From positions 496,001 to 560,000 of the forward strand of contig NZ_CP031933.2 in NCBI RefSeq assembly GCF_003606365.2: a stretch of 64,000 nucleotides of DNA. Reading direction: 5' to 3'. The notes under the pieces were generated by a model. That model was not told the DNA's origin. It did no database searches and worked only from the letters and a program-made list of their open reading frames with translations. The position numbers and the translations under genes are program-made. Position 1 is the stretch's first letter. Each line of letters opens with the position of its first letter. The DNA comes from Companilactobacillus zhachilii (GTDB lineage: Bacteria; Bacillota; Bacilli; Lactobacillales; Lactobacillaceae). Positions 27,382 through 36,076 of the stretch are shown here, in pieces.

Positions 27382-27768
27382 TTGAAAAATAATGTTTTAA
27401 TCTATCCAGTTATTCTACATGCTGAAGATAAAGGTTATAGTGTGGAAATCCCAGATATTGATAATGGTACGTGGACACAGGGAGAAAGCCTCGGGGATGC
27501 TCTTTTTAAGGCTCAAGATGTTGTTGGAATGATGTTAGGGGATAAGAAAGATTATCCTAAGCCAACAAAATTAGAGGATATTGAAGTACACAATTATGAT
27601 GTTAAAACTCTTATCTATATAGATATGAAAGAATATCGTCGAAATAACCCTAAGACAGTGCGCAAGAATGTTACTGTTCCAGAGTATCTGGTAACTTTGG
27701 GAAAACAACAAAATATTAATTTCTCGGCTGTTTTAACTGAAGCCTTGAAAAATAAACTAGATATATAA
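27382..27768 (+). CDS. hicB: HicB-family antitoxin
   Basis: A 128-residue antitoxin. Residues 1-70 form the degenerate RNase H-like HicB fold (YPVILHAEDKGYSVEIPDI and the following GES.GDALFKAQDVVGMML block) that caps HicA. The C-terminal KNVTVPEYLVTLGKQQNINFS looks like a ribbon-helix-helix DNA-binding segment for autoregulation. TTG start, with SD GGTGAGGA 4-5 bp upstream. The 103-bp gap to hicA holds a terminator and its own promoter. Confidence 0.88.
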   Translation: MKNNVLIYPVILHAEDKGYSVEIPDIDNGTWTQGESLGDALFKAQDVVGMMLGDKKDYPKPTKLEDIEVHNYDVKTLIYIDMKEYRRNNPKTVRKNVTVPEYLVTLGKQQNINFSAVLTEALKNKLDI

Positions 27769-27789
27769 CAATTTGGAACAAAGCGTCAA

Positions 27790-27942
27790 AAGGGGCTGTG
27801 ACATAACCATTTTTTCCTTAAACATGCCGCATAAACGTGCAACAAAACATAGCTTTAACAAACAAGGCCCGTAATCCAAAATCGGATTACGGGCCTTGTT
27901 TGCCTTAATGCTCGAAAGCTGACCATGTTTTGTCACGCTCTC
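27790..27942 (+). repeat. hairpin repeat family B, copy 1
   Basis: Starts GGGGCTGTGACATAAC and ends GTTTTGTCACGCTC. The central hairpin has a perfect 19-bp stem (CAAACAAGGCCCGTAATCC/GGATTACGGGCCTTGTTTG) with loop AAAATC. Outer parts TGTGACA and TGTCAC also pair. It separates hicB from the convergent HxlR gene and could end both transcripts. Confidence 0.85.
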
Positions 27943-27959
27943 TATTTATTTTTAATCAT

Positions 27960-28301
27960 TTATTCATCACACAGCGAACGTTCAATCAAGTCATGGTCGA
28001 TATGCGTGTCACCCCAAGTACAGATGGCGTCCAATATCGGAATCAGTGATTTACCGTTGTCTGTTAGCTGATATTCCACATGTGGTTCAGCAGTTTGAAA
28101 GTCATGACGGGTAATCAAACCATCATCTTCTAATTCGCGCAATTGATTTGTTAAAGTTTTGTGTGAAACATCTTTGATATGCCGTTGCAATTCTCCAAAA
28201 CGACGTTCTCCATTTTCAGCTAATTCATACATGATCATAATTTTCCATTTACCTTGGATCATGTGCATAGTTGCGTCAAATTCATTTAAATATTTTGCCA
28301 A
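27960..28301 (-). CDS. HxlR-family transcriptional regulator
   Basis: A 113-residue winged-helix regulator. MHMIQGKWKIMIMYELAENG, the RRFGELQRHIKDVSHKTLTN recognition region and LREL.DDGLI are the HxlR signature. The usual family Cys near the start (for example C-P) is absent, so direct thiol sensing is not indicated. It is divergent from the SDR gene, which it probably controls. Confidence 0.9.
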   Translation of the reverse strand: MAKYLNEFDATMHMIQGKWKIMIMYELAENGERRFGELQRHIKDVSHKTLTNQLRELEDDGLITRHDFQTAEPHVEYQLTDNGKSLIPILDAICTWGDTHIDHDLIERSLCDE

Positions 28302-28347
28302 AATTGTTGCTCCTTAGTTTTCCACAGGCAGTAGTAACCTGAAGGTG

Positions 28348-28412
28348 CGTACTTGTAGCCGATAATATATGCCATTATACTGTAAAACGTTGAAAAAATC
28401 TTTATAAGTACG
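28348..28412 (+). promoter_or_regulatory. SDR promoter with inverted repeat
   Basis: TTGTAG (28353-28358), 17 bp, TATACT (28376-28381). CGTACTT (28348-28354) and AAGTACG (28406-28412) form a spaced inverted repeat flanking the promoter and may be HxlR half-sites, which is inference. Confidence 0.5.
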
Positions 28413-28425
28413 AGGAATATATAAT

Positions 28426-29154
28426 ATGAAAAAATTAGTTGTAATTACAGGTGCAAGTTCAGGTTTCGGTGCCGAAATTGCTAAAATCTTTAACGCCGAT
28501 GGTTTTCCACTGTTGCTATTGGGACGTCGGACTGAAAAATTAGCCGAAGTTGCTAAGGGAATGGACAATGTCATGATTGATTCTGTCGATGTAACTAACT
28601 ATGATCAATTTGAAAAAGCCGTTCGCAAAGCTGAAGATAAGTTTGGCAAAACCGATTTATTAGTTAACAATGCTGGGGTGATGTTACTTGGCAATGTTCA
28701 AAACCAAAATCCACAAGAGTGGCAAACAATGCTTGATACAAACGTTATGGGTGTTTTGAATGGTACGCAAATTGTTCTAAACGATATGCGTGAACGTGAA
28801 CATGGAACTATTTTGAATATGTCATCGATTGCTGGCCGTAAGACTTTCGTTAACCATGCCGCTTATGTAGCTTCAAAATTTGGTGTCCACGGTTTGTCAG
28901 AAACAATTCGTGAAGAAAACTCATCGAAGAATGTTCGTATCATGATGGTTGCGCCCGGTGCTGCTGAAACAGAACTTTTAACGCATGTTACTAGTAAGTC
29001 AGCTTTGAAAGACTATGCAGCATGGGAAGAAAGTATGGGTGGCGTTGTGCTTGATCCAAAACATGTTGCTGAAACAGTTAAGTTCATGTATGACATGCCA
29101 CAAGCAGTAAATATCCGTGAAGTTGATATTGCAGCTACACGTCAAGATTCTTAA
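28426..29154 (+). CDS. SDR-family oxidoreductase
   Basis: A 242-residue classical short-chain dehydrogenase/reductase. The NAD(P)-binding TGASSGFGAEIA lies at residues 8-19, and RRTEK after it favours NADPH. NNAG is present, and the catalytic set is S133/S134, Y147 and K151 in YVASK. Substrate is not readable. SD GAGGA precedes the ATG. It is divergent from the HxlR regulator, a common pairing for stress-inducible SDRs. Confidence 0.92.
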   Translation: MKKLVVITGASSGFGAEIAKIFNADGFPLLLLGRRTEKLAEVAKGMDNVMIDSVDVTNYDQFEKAVRKAEDKFGKTDLLVNNAGVMLLGNVQNQNPQEWQTMLDTNVMGVLNGTQIVLNDMREREHGTILNMSSIAGRKTFVNHAAYVASKFGVHGLSETIREENSSKNVRIMMVAPGAAETELLTHVTSKSALKDYAAWEESMGGVVLDPKHVAETVKFMYDMPQAVNIREVDIAATRQDS

Positions 29155-29662
29155 AATTTCGCTGTTATTTTGTTGCTAGAAAATATGATTTCATAGTAAA
29201 ATGCCCTTGCATTGATGAGGGTGCTGTAAAATCTTGAGTGAGGGGCCATTTGGGGTTTGATGCGCGACTAACTTATCCGTGCGATATTGAATCATCTTTA
29301 ATCCGTTACCAATATAGAGTTTTTGTATTTGTTATTAAAATACGAAAGCTCTTTTTTGGTGCCATTATTTATGTTGAAAGGTTAAACAATTTAGGCTATA
29401 TATTTGTTCTAAAGTGCATTCAAATATTAATAATTGAAATTTAATTAATGTAATGTTGATTTATTAGCTTTTTTAGCAATAGTGATTAATTAAGAATTAA
29501 ATACTGGTTCGTTTTTATATTCGAATTGAATCTAATATGTAACTATTTTATATAACGTGTCAGAACTTGCAAAATAGATTTACAACATATGAAGTATAAA
29601 TAATCCCTAAAATACTATAATTTTCCTATAACAAATAAGTTATTATGAGAGGGAGATAATTT
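29155..29662. other. long 5' region of surface adhesin gene
   Basis: About 500 bp without a convincing gene; a 68-codon open frame at 29238 lacks an SD and family likeness. A good -10 TATAAT lies at 29616-29621, with no strong -35. A strong SD (GAGAGGGAG) precedes the ATG at 29663. Confidence 0.45.
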
Positions 29663-32545
29663 ATGAGATTTCAACAATTGAAACGAGACCCCAATTCTGT
29701 TGTCAAAAAAAGATTAGTTAAATCGAAAAAGAGTTGGGTTGTTGTAACTGGACTTTCTTTTGCTGGAGGATTGTTAATGTTAGCAACTCCTAGCTATATT
29801 GCAAAGGCCGAAGTTACTGCTACTACCACTGCATCAACAATTGCTACCACAAATAAGTCTAATAATACTGTTGCTTCATTGGAAAAACCTACATCAACCT
29901 TGAGTGTAACTAAGTTTGAAACAGGTAAAAAGGCTGATTTAACAGTTAAGACAGGCGAAAGTAAAAATCAAGTATTAGATCGGAAACCAGTTGTTCCTAA
30001 GTCTGTGGAAAAAGAACCGATCGAAACTAGTGCTCCTGTGGAAACTAGTGATAAACCAAATGATTCAAGTATACAGAGCAAATCGCTGAAACAAACGATA
30101 AATCCTAAAGATATTTCCAAACCTATTGCTAAACCTACCGAAAATAATGTTATTTCTGAATCCAAAATTAAGGAAGACAAGGATGTCAGTCATTCAGAAC
30201 ATGAAAGTACTGATTCCGTTATTATTGATGCTGCAACTGGAAAAGAGAAGGTTGTTAAGAAAGCTGATTCAGGTAATGGTTGGGTAGTTGTTGATAGTGG
30301 TAAGACATTGAATATTGTTGGAAAACTTGATGAGGGTAACGGGCATGATCATGAGCGCTGGGGTGGTCACACGCAAGAAATCACGACTATTAATATTAAT
30401 AATGCATTGACTGCGCCTAAGGACTCATCATACTTGTTTGCCAATATGACTAATTTAACTAAAGTTAATAATTTAAAAAATTTGAACACTGAAGAAGTTG
30501 AAAATGCTGAAGGAATGTTTAAGAATGATTCTAAATTAGAACATTTGGATTTATCAGTACATAGTTTTCGTCCCGCAAAAAATATAAGTCATATGTTTGA
30601 AAACGATAGTAAACTTAAAACCATTACGTTTGGTAGTAGTGCATTTAAAAACATCGTCGATGGAAGTTATGCCTTTGCAAATGATATTTCGTTAACTGAT
30701 TTTACTGTAGTTGATAAGTTGCATGATACTAGTAATTTGTCAGCAACTAACTCTTGGACAGCTACATATGCGACTGATTTGAGATCAATGTTTAAAAATG
30801 ATTCTAGTTTAAAGACATTGAATCTTTATACTTGGAATTTTAGAGATGCCGATACAGGGAGTAGCTTTGAAGGTACTGGGATGTTCGATGGGACTGACTT
30901 ATCAGAAATTGTCTTAAACAAACGATTAAAATTCAGTGAAAGTACGGCATTAACTTCTAGCCATGGATATGAGTGGACAGGAGTCAGTGGAGTAGGTGAA
31001 AATTCCAACTTTTATGGAGTGCCTACTTTTGATAAGAATGGAAGGTTGACTGAAGGTATTGCAAAAATATTTAATGGTAAGTCAAAGAGCTATAAAGCTG
31101 ATGTAAATTATGTGAAATACGTTGCAAAAGAGAACACTGTTGCAAGTGGCAATACGGTTATACCTAATTTGGTTAAGGTAGAAACAAATGTTGGTGATAT
31201 ATCTATACCCGTAAATGGAACTGTGGGGTCTAAGGTGGAGCTTCCAAATCGTGTACAAATTGGTAATCAAACTTATCAAAGAGTGGATCAAAATGCCCCT
31301 GCCAAAGTTATTGTTAATCAATCGGTTGGTGAGATAGAATCGAATGAAAATGTTAACTATATTTTAGAAAAAACTAATGGTGAAGAACCAGGCAGTGTAG
31401 AAGAACCAGAAAATCCAACAGACACACCAGCACCAACTGAACCAGAAAATCCAACAGACACACCAGCACCAACTGAACCAGAAAATCCAACAGACACACC
31501 AGCACCAACTGAACCAGAAAATCCAACAGACACACCAGCAAAATCCAACAGACACACCAGCACAACTGAACCAGAAAATCCAACAGACACACCAGCACCA
31601 ACTGAACCAGAAAATCCAACAGACACACCAGCACCAACTGAACCAGAAAATCCAACAGACACACCAGCACCAACTGAACCAGAAAATCCAACAGACACAC
31701 CAGCACCAACTGAACCAGAAAATCCAACAGACACACCAGCACCAACTGAACCAGAAAATCCAACAGACACACCAGCACCAACTGAACCAGAAAATCCAAC
31801 AGACACACCAGCACCAACTGAACCAGAAAATCCAACAGACACACCAGCACCAACTGAACCAGAAAATCCAACAGACACACCAGCACCAACTGAACCAGAA
31901 AATCCAACAGACACACCAGCACCAACTGAACCAGAAAATCCAACAGACACACCAGCACCAACTGAACCAACGAATCCGATGGAAAAACCGCAAGCGGGTC
32001 ATACGGCCGAACCGGCAGAGCCGGAGACGCCAGTCACGCCGGCTTTACCAGATCAAAATGTACATAATACAAAACCACAATCTCCAAATACTAATGCATC
32101 TAATAATCATTCTGTGAAGAATCACCATAGCAACTTTCAAAGTAACCAGTACATAGCCGCATATAAAAAGAAATCTGGTGTTGAAATTTACACATTAAAT
32201 CAAATGAATAACTTAGAAAAAGTACCTAATACCGAATTGGATCCAGTAATAAATGAAAAAGGAGTATCGATCATTGATATCCAAGGTACAAAATATTATC
32301 GTCTTTCAAACAATCGCTTGATTCGGATTGCCGATGCTTATATTTACACACCAGTTAATTTGAGTGCAAAAGCTCATCCCGATAAATACATCAACATTTT
32401 CACGGCCGAGGGTTATCTAATTAGAAGTGAAAAATTAGCAAACATCATTTTAAATATCGATGCTTTCACTTATATTAATGGCGAAAAATACTATCGTATA
32501 TCTAACAACGAATTTGTTAGAGCAATTGACGTAACTTTATATTGA
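29663..32545 (+). CDS. LRR/repeat-rich surface adhesin with SLAP domains
   Basis: A 960-residue surface protein. The start resembles a KxYKxGKxW-type signal peptide (RLVKSKKSWVVVTGLSF) with cleavage near AKAE. A Ser/Thr/Lys-rich region to about 185 precedes BspA-type leucine-rich repeats (about 190-460; repeated MFKNDSKLEHLDL-like units). A MucBP-like stretch follows (about 510-570). Then come 16 copies of a 12-residue Pro/Thr repeat (PTDTPAPTEPEN), and two C-terminal SLAP modules (YYRLSNNRLIRIAD, YYRISNNEFVRAID) that bind wall polymers. There is no LPXTG. One repeat copy is out of frame for about 8 residues but the frame is restored. Confidence 0.85.
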   Translation: MRFQQLKRDPNSVVKKRLVKSKKSWVVVTGLSFAGGLLMLATPSYIAKAEVTATTTASTIATTNKSNNTVASLEKPTSTLSVTKFETGKKADLTVKTGESKNQVLDRKPVVPKSVEKEPIETSAPVETSDKPNDSSIQSKSLKQTINPKDISKPIAKPTENNVISESKIKEDKDVSHSEHESTDSVIIDAATGKEKVVKKADSGNGWVVVDSGKTLNIVGKLDEGNGHDHERWGGHTQEITTININNALTAPKDSSYLFANMTNLTKVNNLKNLNTEEVENAEGMFKNDSKLEHLDLSVHSFRPAKNISHMFENDSKLKTITFGSSAFKNIVDGSYAFANDISLTDFTVVDKLHDTSNLSATNSWTATYATDLRSMFKNDSSLKTLNLYTWNFRDADTGSSFEGTGMFDGTDLSEIVLNKRLKFSESTALTSSHGYEWTGVSGVGENSNFYGVPTFDKNGRLTEGIAKIFNGKSKSYKADVNYVKYVAKENTVASGNTVIPNLVKVETNVGDISIPVNGTVGSKVELPNRVQIGNQTYQRVDQNAPAKVIVNQSVGEIESNENVNYILEKTNGEEPGSVEEPENPTDTPAPTEPENPTDTPAPTEPENPTDTPAPTEPENPTDTPAKSNRHTSTTEPENPTDTPAPTEPENPTDTPAPTEPENPTDTPAPTEPENPTDTPAPTEPENPTDTPAPTEPENPTDTPAPTEPENPTDTPAPTEPENPTDTPAPTEPENPTDTPAPTEPENPTDTPAPTEPENPTDTPAPTEPTNPMEKPQAGHTAEPAEPETPVTPALPDQNVHNTKPQSPNTNASNNHSVKNHHSNFQSNQYIAAYKKKSGVEIYTLNQMNNLEKVPNTELDPVINEKGVSIIDIQGTKYYRLSNNRLIRIADAYIYTPVNLSAKAHPDKYINIFTAEGYLIRSEKLANIILNIDAFTYINGEKYYRISNNEFVRAIDVTLY
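31402..31972 (+). repeat. 36-bp tandem repeat array in adhesin gene
   Basis: Sixteen copies of a 36-bp unit (CCAACAGACACACCAGCACC then AACTGAACCAGAAAAT). Nearly all copies are identical at DNA level, pointing to recent expansion. The fourth-fifth junction carries a 14-bp deletion followed by a 1-bp deletion (about 31541-31562), together 15 bp. Confidence 0.93.
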
Positions 32546-32560
32546 AAAATATTGAAGTAT

Positions 32561-32608
32561 AAAAAATACAGCAAGTCGTTTTTAATTAAGGCTCGCTGTA
32601 TTTTTTTT
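32561..32608 (+). terminator. adhesin gene terminator
   Basis: AAAAAATACAGC and GCTGTATTTTTT pair around a 22-bp loop, ending in a T run, 16 bp after the stop. Confidence 0.8.
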
Positions 32609-32705
32609 ATGCTCAATTAATGGGAATAAATTTCTTTCGATAGGCGCTTTTGACAAAAGAGTTCTATCATATAGGTATAACTTTACACGAGAGGATTGGC
32701 GTATT

Positions 32706-34115
32706 TTGAGGAAGAATCATATGTGGCTGACATTATTTGCCACTAGTTTCATGTCTTTTATGCAATTATTGGATGCAAGTATTGTCAATGTGGCAATTCC
32801 TAGTCTAACGAAGGATCTGCATGTTCCAATGAACCGAGCGGAGTGGATTGTCTCAGTTTATTTTATTTTGATTTGTATGTTGCTGCTCTTTTGGGGACGA
32901 ATGGCTGATCAGATTGGCTATATTAAAATTTTTCAAATGGGGACTATCTTTTTTACCATTGGGTCGCTAGTTTGTGCATTAAGTCCAACTTTACCTATTT
33001 TGTTAATAGGCCGAATTGTTCAAGGATTTGGTGCCAGTATGAGTATGGCAACTAATATTGGAATCGTCGCGATGATTTTTCCAATGAACTTGCGTGGTAG
33101 AGCTTATGGTATTAATAGTATTATTGCTCAACTTGGGAATATCTCTGGACCTGGCTTGGGTGGATTGATTTTGGGCTTTCTATCTTGGCATTGGATTTTT
33201 ATTATTAATATTCCCATCGGAATTATTGTCTATATTTATGGTCGCTTTATGTTTCCCAAAGAAGAGCGAGAAGTGTCGATTATTAAGTATGACTGGACTG
33301 GCTTAACGGCGTATGCTTTAGCAATTGGGACCTTCTTTGTTGGTATCTTCATGGGACAAGATATTGGGTTTGGAAATATTGCTGTTCTAGGTACTTTCGG
33401 CGTTAGTTTAATAATGTGGATTGTATTTATTTATGTGGAAAAACATGTTGCTAGTCCGTTGATTGATTTGAAGATTTTTCGTAATCCGCGTTTAACTTTG
33501 AGTTTGATCAGTGCTTTATTAGTCTTCTCAGTAGGCTACTATGCCAATGTTATTATGCCGTTTTATTTAACCGATTTTAGGTCTTTAAGTACGACAATGA
33601 CTGGTTTGATTATGATGGCCATTCCATTCGCTAACGTAATTGCAGCACCGATTGCTGGTATTTTTACAGATGAATTCAATGCTACGAATGTCTCATTATG
33701 TAATTTGTTTGTTTATGCGATTCCCTTACTATTTTTGACACAAATTTCAAATGATAGTAATTTGATTTTCTTCACAGTAATGCTGACACTGCTAGGTATT
33801 GGTAATGGTGGTTTCCAAAACAATCCGATGATCATGGGCTATGCGCCTAAAGAATATCAGGGGGTTGCCGGTAGTTTAGCGGCTTTATTCAGAAATATCG
33901 GTATGGGAATTGGCGTCAGTTTGGCGACGACAAGTTTGTATTATGGTATGAGTTTGAAAGCCAATAGAACGGTTACCGACTATCCTAAAAATAATCCTGG
34001 TTGGTTTTTAAACGGATTACATTTCGCCTATCTCACAGCATTTATCATATTAGTTATAGCAATTATTTTAGTATTTATAATTAGACGAATCGACAAGTCA
34101 GCAAAGGTTGAATAA
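32706..34115 (+). CDS. DHA2-family MFS drug transporter
   Basis: A 469-residue proton-coupled efflux pump with about 14 membrane segments. Segment 1 carries the DHA2 signature LLDASIVNVAIPSL; the loop after segment 2 has GRMADQIGY (motif A), and motif C lies near NISGPGLGGLILG. TTG 32706 has SD GAGAGGA at about 10 bp, but ATG 32721 with GAGGAAG at 6 bp is a good alternative. A TTGACA at 32650 with TATAAC at 32676 is the likely promoter. Substrate unknown. Confidence 0.88.
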   Translation: MRKNHMWLTLFATSFMSFMQLLDASIVNVAIPSLTKDLHVPMNRAEWIVSVYFILICMLLLFWGRMADQIGYIKIFQMGTIFFTIGSLVCALSPTLPILLIGRIVQGFGASMSMATNIGIVAMIFPMNLRGRAYGINSIIAQLGNISGPGLGGLILGFLSWHWIFIINIPIGIIVYIYGRFMFPKEEREVSIIKYDWTGLTAYALAIGTFFVGIFMGQDIGFGNIAVLGTFGVSLIMWIVFIYVEKHVASPLIDLKIFRNPRLTLSLISALLVFSVGYYANVIMPFYLTDFRSLSTTMTGLIMMAIPFANVIAAPIAGIFTDEFNATNVSLCNLFVYAIPLLFLTQISNDSNLIFFTVMLTLLGIGNGGFQNNPMIMGYAPKEYQGVAGSLAALFRNIGMGIGVSLATTSLYYGMSLKANRTVTDYPKNNPGWFLNGLHFAYLTAFIILVIAIILVFIIRRIDKSAKVE

Positions 34116-34155
34116 TTAACGTATAATTAAAGTAATTAAGATTTAGGAGTACCGT

Positions 34156-34350
34156 ATGTGGAAAGCTTTCAAGAAATCTCTGATGTATTTTTGGTATGAG
34201 ATTATAGTTTTAGGCGTTATTTATGAAGCTTTGATCGTCTTTAAAATGATGACCAAAAATATTAATGGGACGTGGGTATTAATACTATTGTTGATGATTT
34301 TTCTTGTCCAATGGTGGTATTTTTACCGAAAAAGTTCGTCGAGAGGATGA
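34156..34350 (+). CDS. small two-helix membrane protein, unknown
   Basis: A 64-residue protein with two hydrophobic segments (FWYEIIVLGVIYEALIVF and WVLILLLMIFLVQWWYF) and a basic C-terminus. SD TTAGGAG lies 5 bp before the ATG. It lies 5 bp before the peroxidase start, so the two are co-transcribed. No family recognised. Confidence 0.65.
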   Translation: MWKAFKKSLMYFWYEIIVLGVIYEALIVFKMMTKNINGTWVLILLLMIFLVQWWYFYRKSSSRG

Positions 34351-34355
34351 AGATT

Positions 34356-34826
34356 ATGACAAATATTTACGATTTCTCAGAAACAGAAATGAACGGATTT
34401 ACAATTGACTTTAATGATTATCAAGGGAAAGTCTTGTTAATTGTTAACACGGCTAGTAAGTGTGGGTTTGCACCGCAATTGACTGGTTTAGAAGAGCTTT
34501 ATAAAAAATATCATGACCAAGGTTTTGAAGTTTTGGGATTGCCATCGAATCAATTTCATCAAGAGTTAGATTCTGATAAAGATACCAGTGATTATTGCCA
34601 GATGCATTATGGCGTGACTTTTCCAATGACTAAGCGTGTAGCGGTTAATGGTGATGAAGAAGATCCGTTGTTTACTTATTTGAAGTCAGCTGTCGGTCAT
34701 GGGCGTATTAAATGGAATTTCACAAAGTTCTTGATTGGCCGTGATGGACAAGTAATTGAGCGTTTTGCACCCGTTACAAAGCCGGAAAAGATTGAACCAG
34801 AAATTGTGAAGGCATTAGAAAAATAA
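34356..34826 (+). CDS. glutathione peroxidase-family thiol peroxidase
   Basis: A 156-residue cysteine-type GPx homologue that reduces peroxides, in bacteria usually with thioredoxin. The peroxidatic cysteine is C36 in NTASKCGFAPQ; the catalytic Gln and Trp are in GLPSNQF and RIKWNFTKFL. A second cysteine in DYCQMHYG could resolve the disulfide. ATG 34356 has SD GAGAGGA at 9 bp. Length is normal. Confidence 0.92.
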   Translation: MTNIYDFSETEMNGFTIDFNDYQGKVLLIVNTASKCGFAPQLTGLEELYKKYHDQGFEVLGLPSNQFHQELDSDKDTSDYCQMHYGVTFPMTKRVAVNGDEEDPLFTYLKSAVGHGRIKWNFTKFLIGRDGQVIERFAPVTKPEKIEPEIVKALEK

Positions 34827-34926
34827 TCATAGTTTTATAAAATGTTAAATTGTTGGAACGGTTGTTTTAGGCTTTATAAGCATGCCATACTGATGGTGCA
34901 AAAAATGACAAAGCATTTTCAACACC

Positions 34927-34961
34927 AAAACCCGAAACGAGTGGGGCTCGTTTCGGGTTTT
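34927..34961 (+). terminator. peroxidase operon terminator
   Basis: Perfect 15-bp arms AAAACCCGAAACGAG / CTCGTTTCGGGTTTT around GTGGGG-type loop, with A and T runs on both sides. Confidence 0.88.
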
Positions 34962-35021
34962 ATAATGGGCTAATTTTGCCTGCTTATCATCAACTTGGAT
35001 TTTTAAGATATGAAATACTAC

Positions 35022-35202
35022 AAAAAGAAAAGGGCTGTGACATAACTATTTTTGTCTTAAACATGCAGCATAAACGTGCAACAAAACATAGCTTTTTCCG
35101 CTTAAACCAAACAAGACCCGCAATCCAAAATCGGATTGCGGGTCTTGTTTGCCTTAATGCTCGAAAGCTGACCATGTTTTGTCACACTCTCTTTCTTTTT
35201 GT
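35022..35202 (+). repeat. hairpin repeat family B, copy 2
   Basis: The most complete copy. The ends AAAAAGAAAAGGGCTGTGAC and GTCACACTCTCTTTCTTTTT pair with few mismatches. The inner hairpin CAAACAAGACCCGCAATCC/GGATTGCGGGTCTTGTTTG keeps loop AAAATC but differs from copy 1 at two base pairs, both changed on both sides. It sits between the convergent peroxidase and metF genes. Confidence 0.88.
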
Positions 35203-35215
35203 GTGATGTAACAGT

Positions 35216-36076
35216 CTATTCAAGACCAAATAACGATGCCGTATTACTGAAAATATGTTTGGCAGTATCGGATTTATTCATTGTGTAAAGATGAACGCCT
35301 TCAACGTTGTTGGTTACGAGATCAACGATTTGGTCAACGGCATAGGCGATACCGGCTTCCTTAAGTGAAACGGGATTGTCTTTATATTTATCCAAGATAC
35401 TTATGAATTTTTTAGGCAGACGGGCTGAACAATTCTCAATTACATGTAATGCTTGTTTTCGATTAACTATTGGCATGATACCGGCTAAAATTGGTACATT
35501 GATATTGGCAATTGCGCATTCTTCTTGGAAACGATAGAAAGCTTCATTGTCGTAGAAAAGTTGAGTAATTAGTTGGTCGCAGCCAGAGTCAACTTTATCT
35601 TTTAAATGACGAATATCGTCAATTCGATTTTTAGAATCAGGGTGAACTTCGGGATAACAGGCGCCTGATACTTCAAAATACGGCTTTTGCTGTTTGATAT
35701 AAGTAATCAAATCACTGGCATATTTGAAATCAGTTTCGGGTGTGTAACCTTCCACAATATCTCCACGTAATGCTAAAACTTGGTTGATATGCATGTCTTC
35801 TAGTTTATTCAAGACATCATCAACTTCCTTTTTTGTTACGTAGGCAGCTGGCATGTGAACCATTGTGGGGCAATGGAGTTTATCGTGAACATATTTTGCC
35901 AAGTCAATCGTTGTTTTTTCGTAATCTAGTTTGTGATTACTAGCTGTAACACTGATAAAGCTAGGATTTAGTCCTTCCAATTGGTCCAAAGTAGCAGTTA
36001 AATTGGCGGTTCCGACTTGCGAGTTAGGTGGGAAAACTTCAAATGATAAAGTTGGTAATTTATTAGTTTCTGTCAT
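35216..36076 (-). CDS. metF: methylenetetrahydrofolate reductase
   Basis: A 286-residue flavin-dependent reductase that makes 5-methyl-tetrahydrofolate, the methyl donor for methionine synthesis. LSFEVFPPN at the start and VLALRGD are family motifs; [10 protein letters not shown] follows. It overlaps metE by 14 bases at its start, so it is the second gene of the metE-metF operon and probably translationally coupled. Confidence 0.95.
   Translation of the reverse strand: MTETNKLPTLSFEVFPPNSQVGTANLTATLDQLEGLNPSFISVTASNHKLDYEKTTIDLAKYVHDKLHCPTMVHMPAAYVTKKEVDDVLNKLEDMHINQVLALRGDIVEGYTPETDFKYASDLITYIKQQKPYFEVSGACYPEVHPDSKNRIDDIRHLKDKVDSGCDQLITQLFYDNEAFYRFQEECAIANINVPILAGIMPIVNRKQALHVIENCSARLPKKFISILDKYKDNPVSLKEAGIAYAVDQIVDLVTNNVEGVHLYTMNKSDTAKHIFSNTASLFGLE

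Noticed and set aside
29238..29444. 68-codon frame upstream of the adhesin gene
   Set aside because: No SD, no recognisable domain, and it lies in a probable long leader; not supported as a gene.
31402..31972. CRISPR-like array, as unit length is 36 bp
   Set aside because: Units are directly adjacent, with no spacers, and lie in a coding frame; no cas genes are present.
31357..32002. Three long overlapping antisense open frames of about 200 codons opposite the adhesin repeat
   Set aside because: The 36-bp unit is a multiple of three and has no stop in these antisense frames, so all become open by repetition. The low-complexity peptides have no SD or family likeness.
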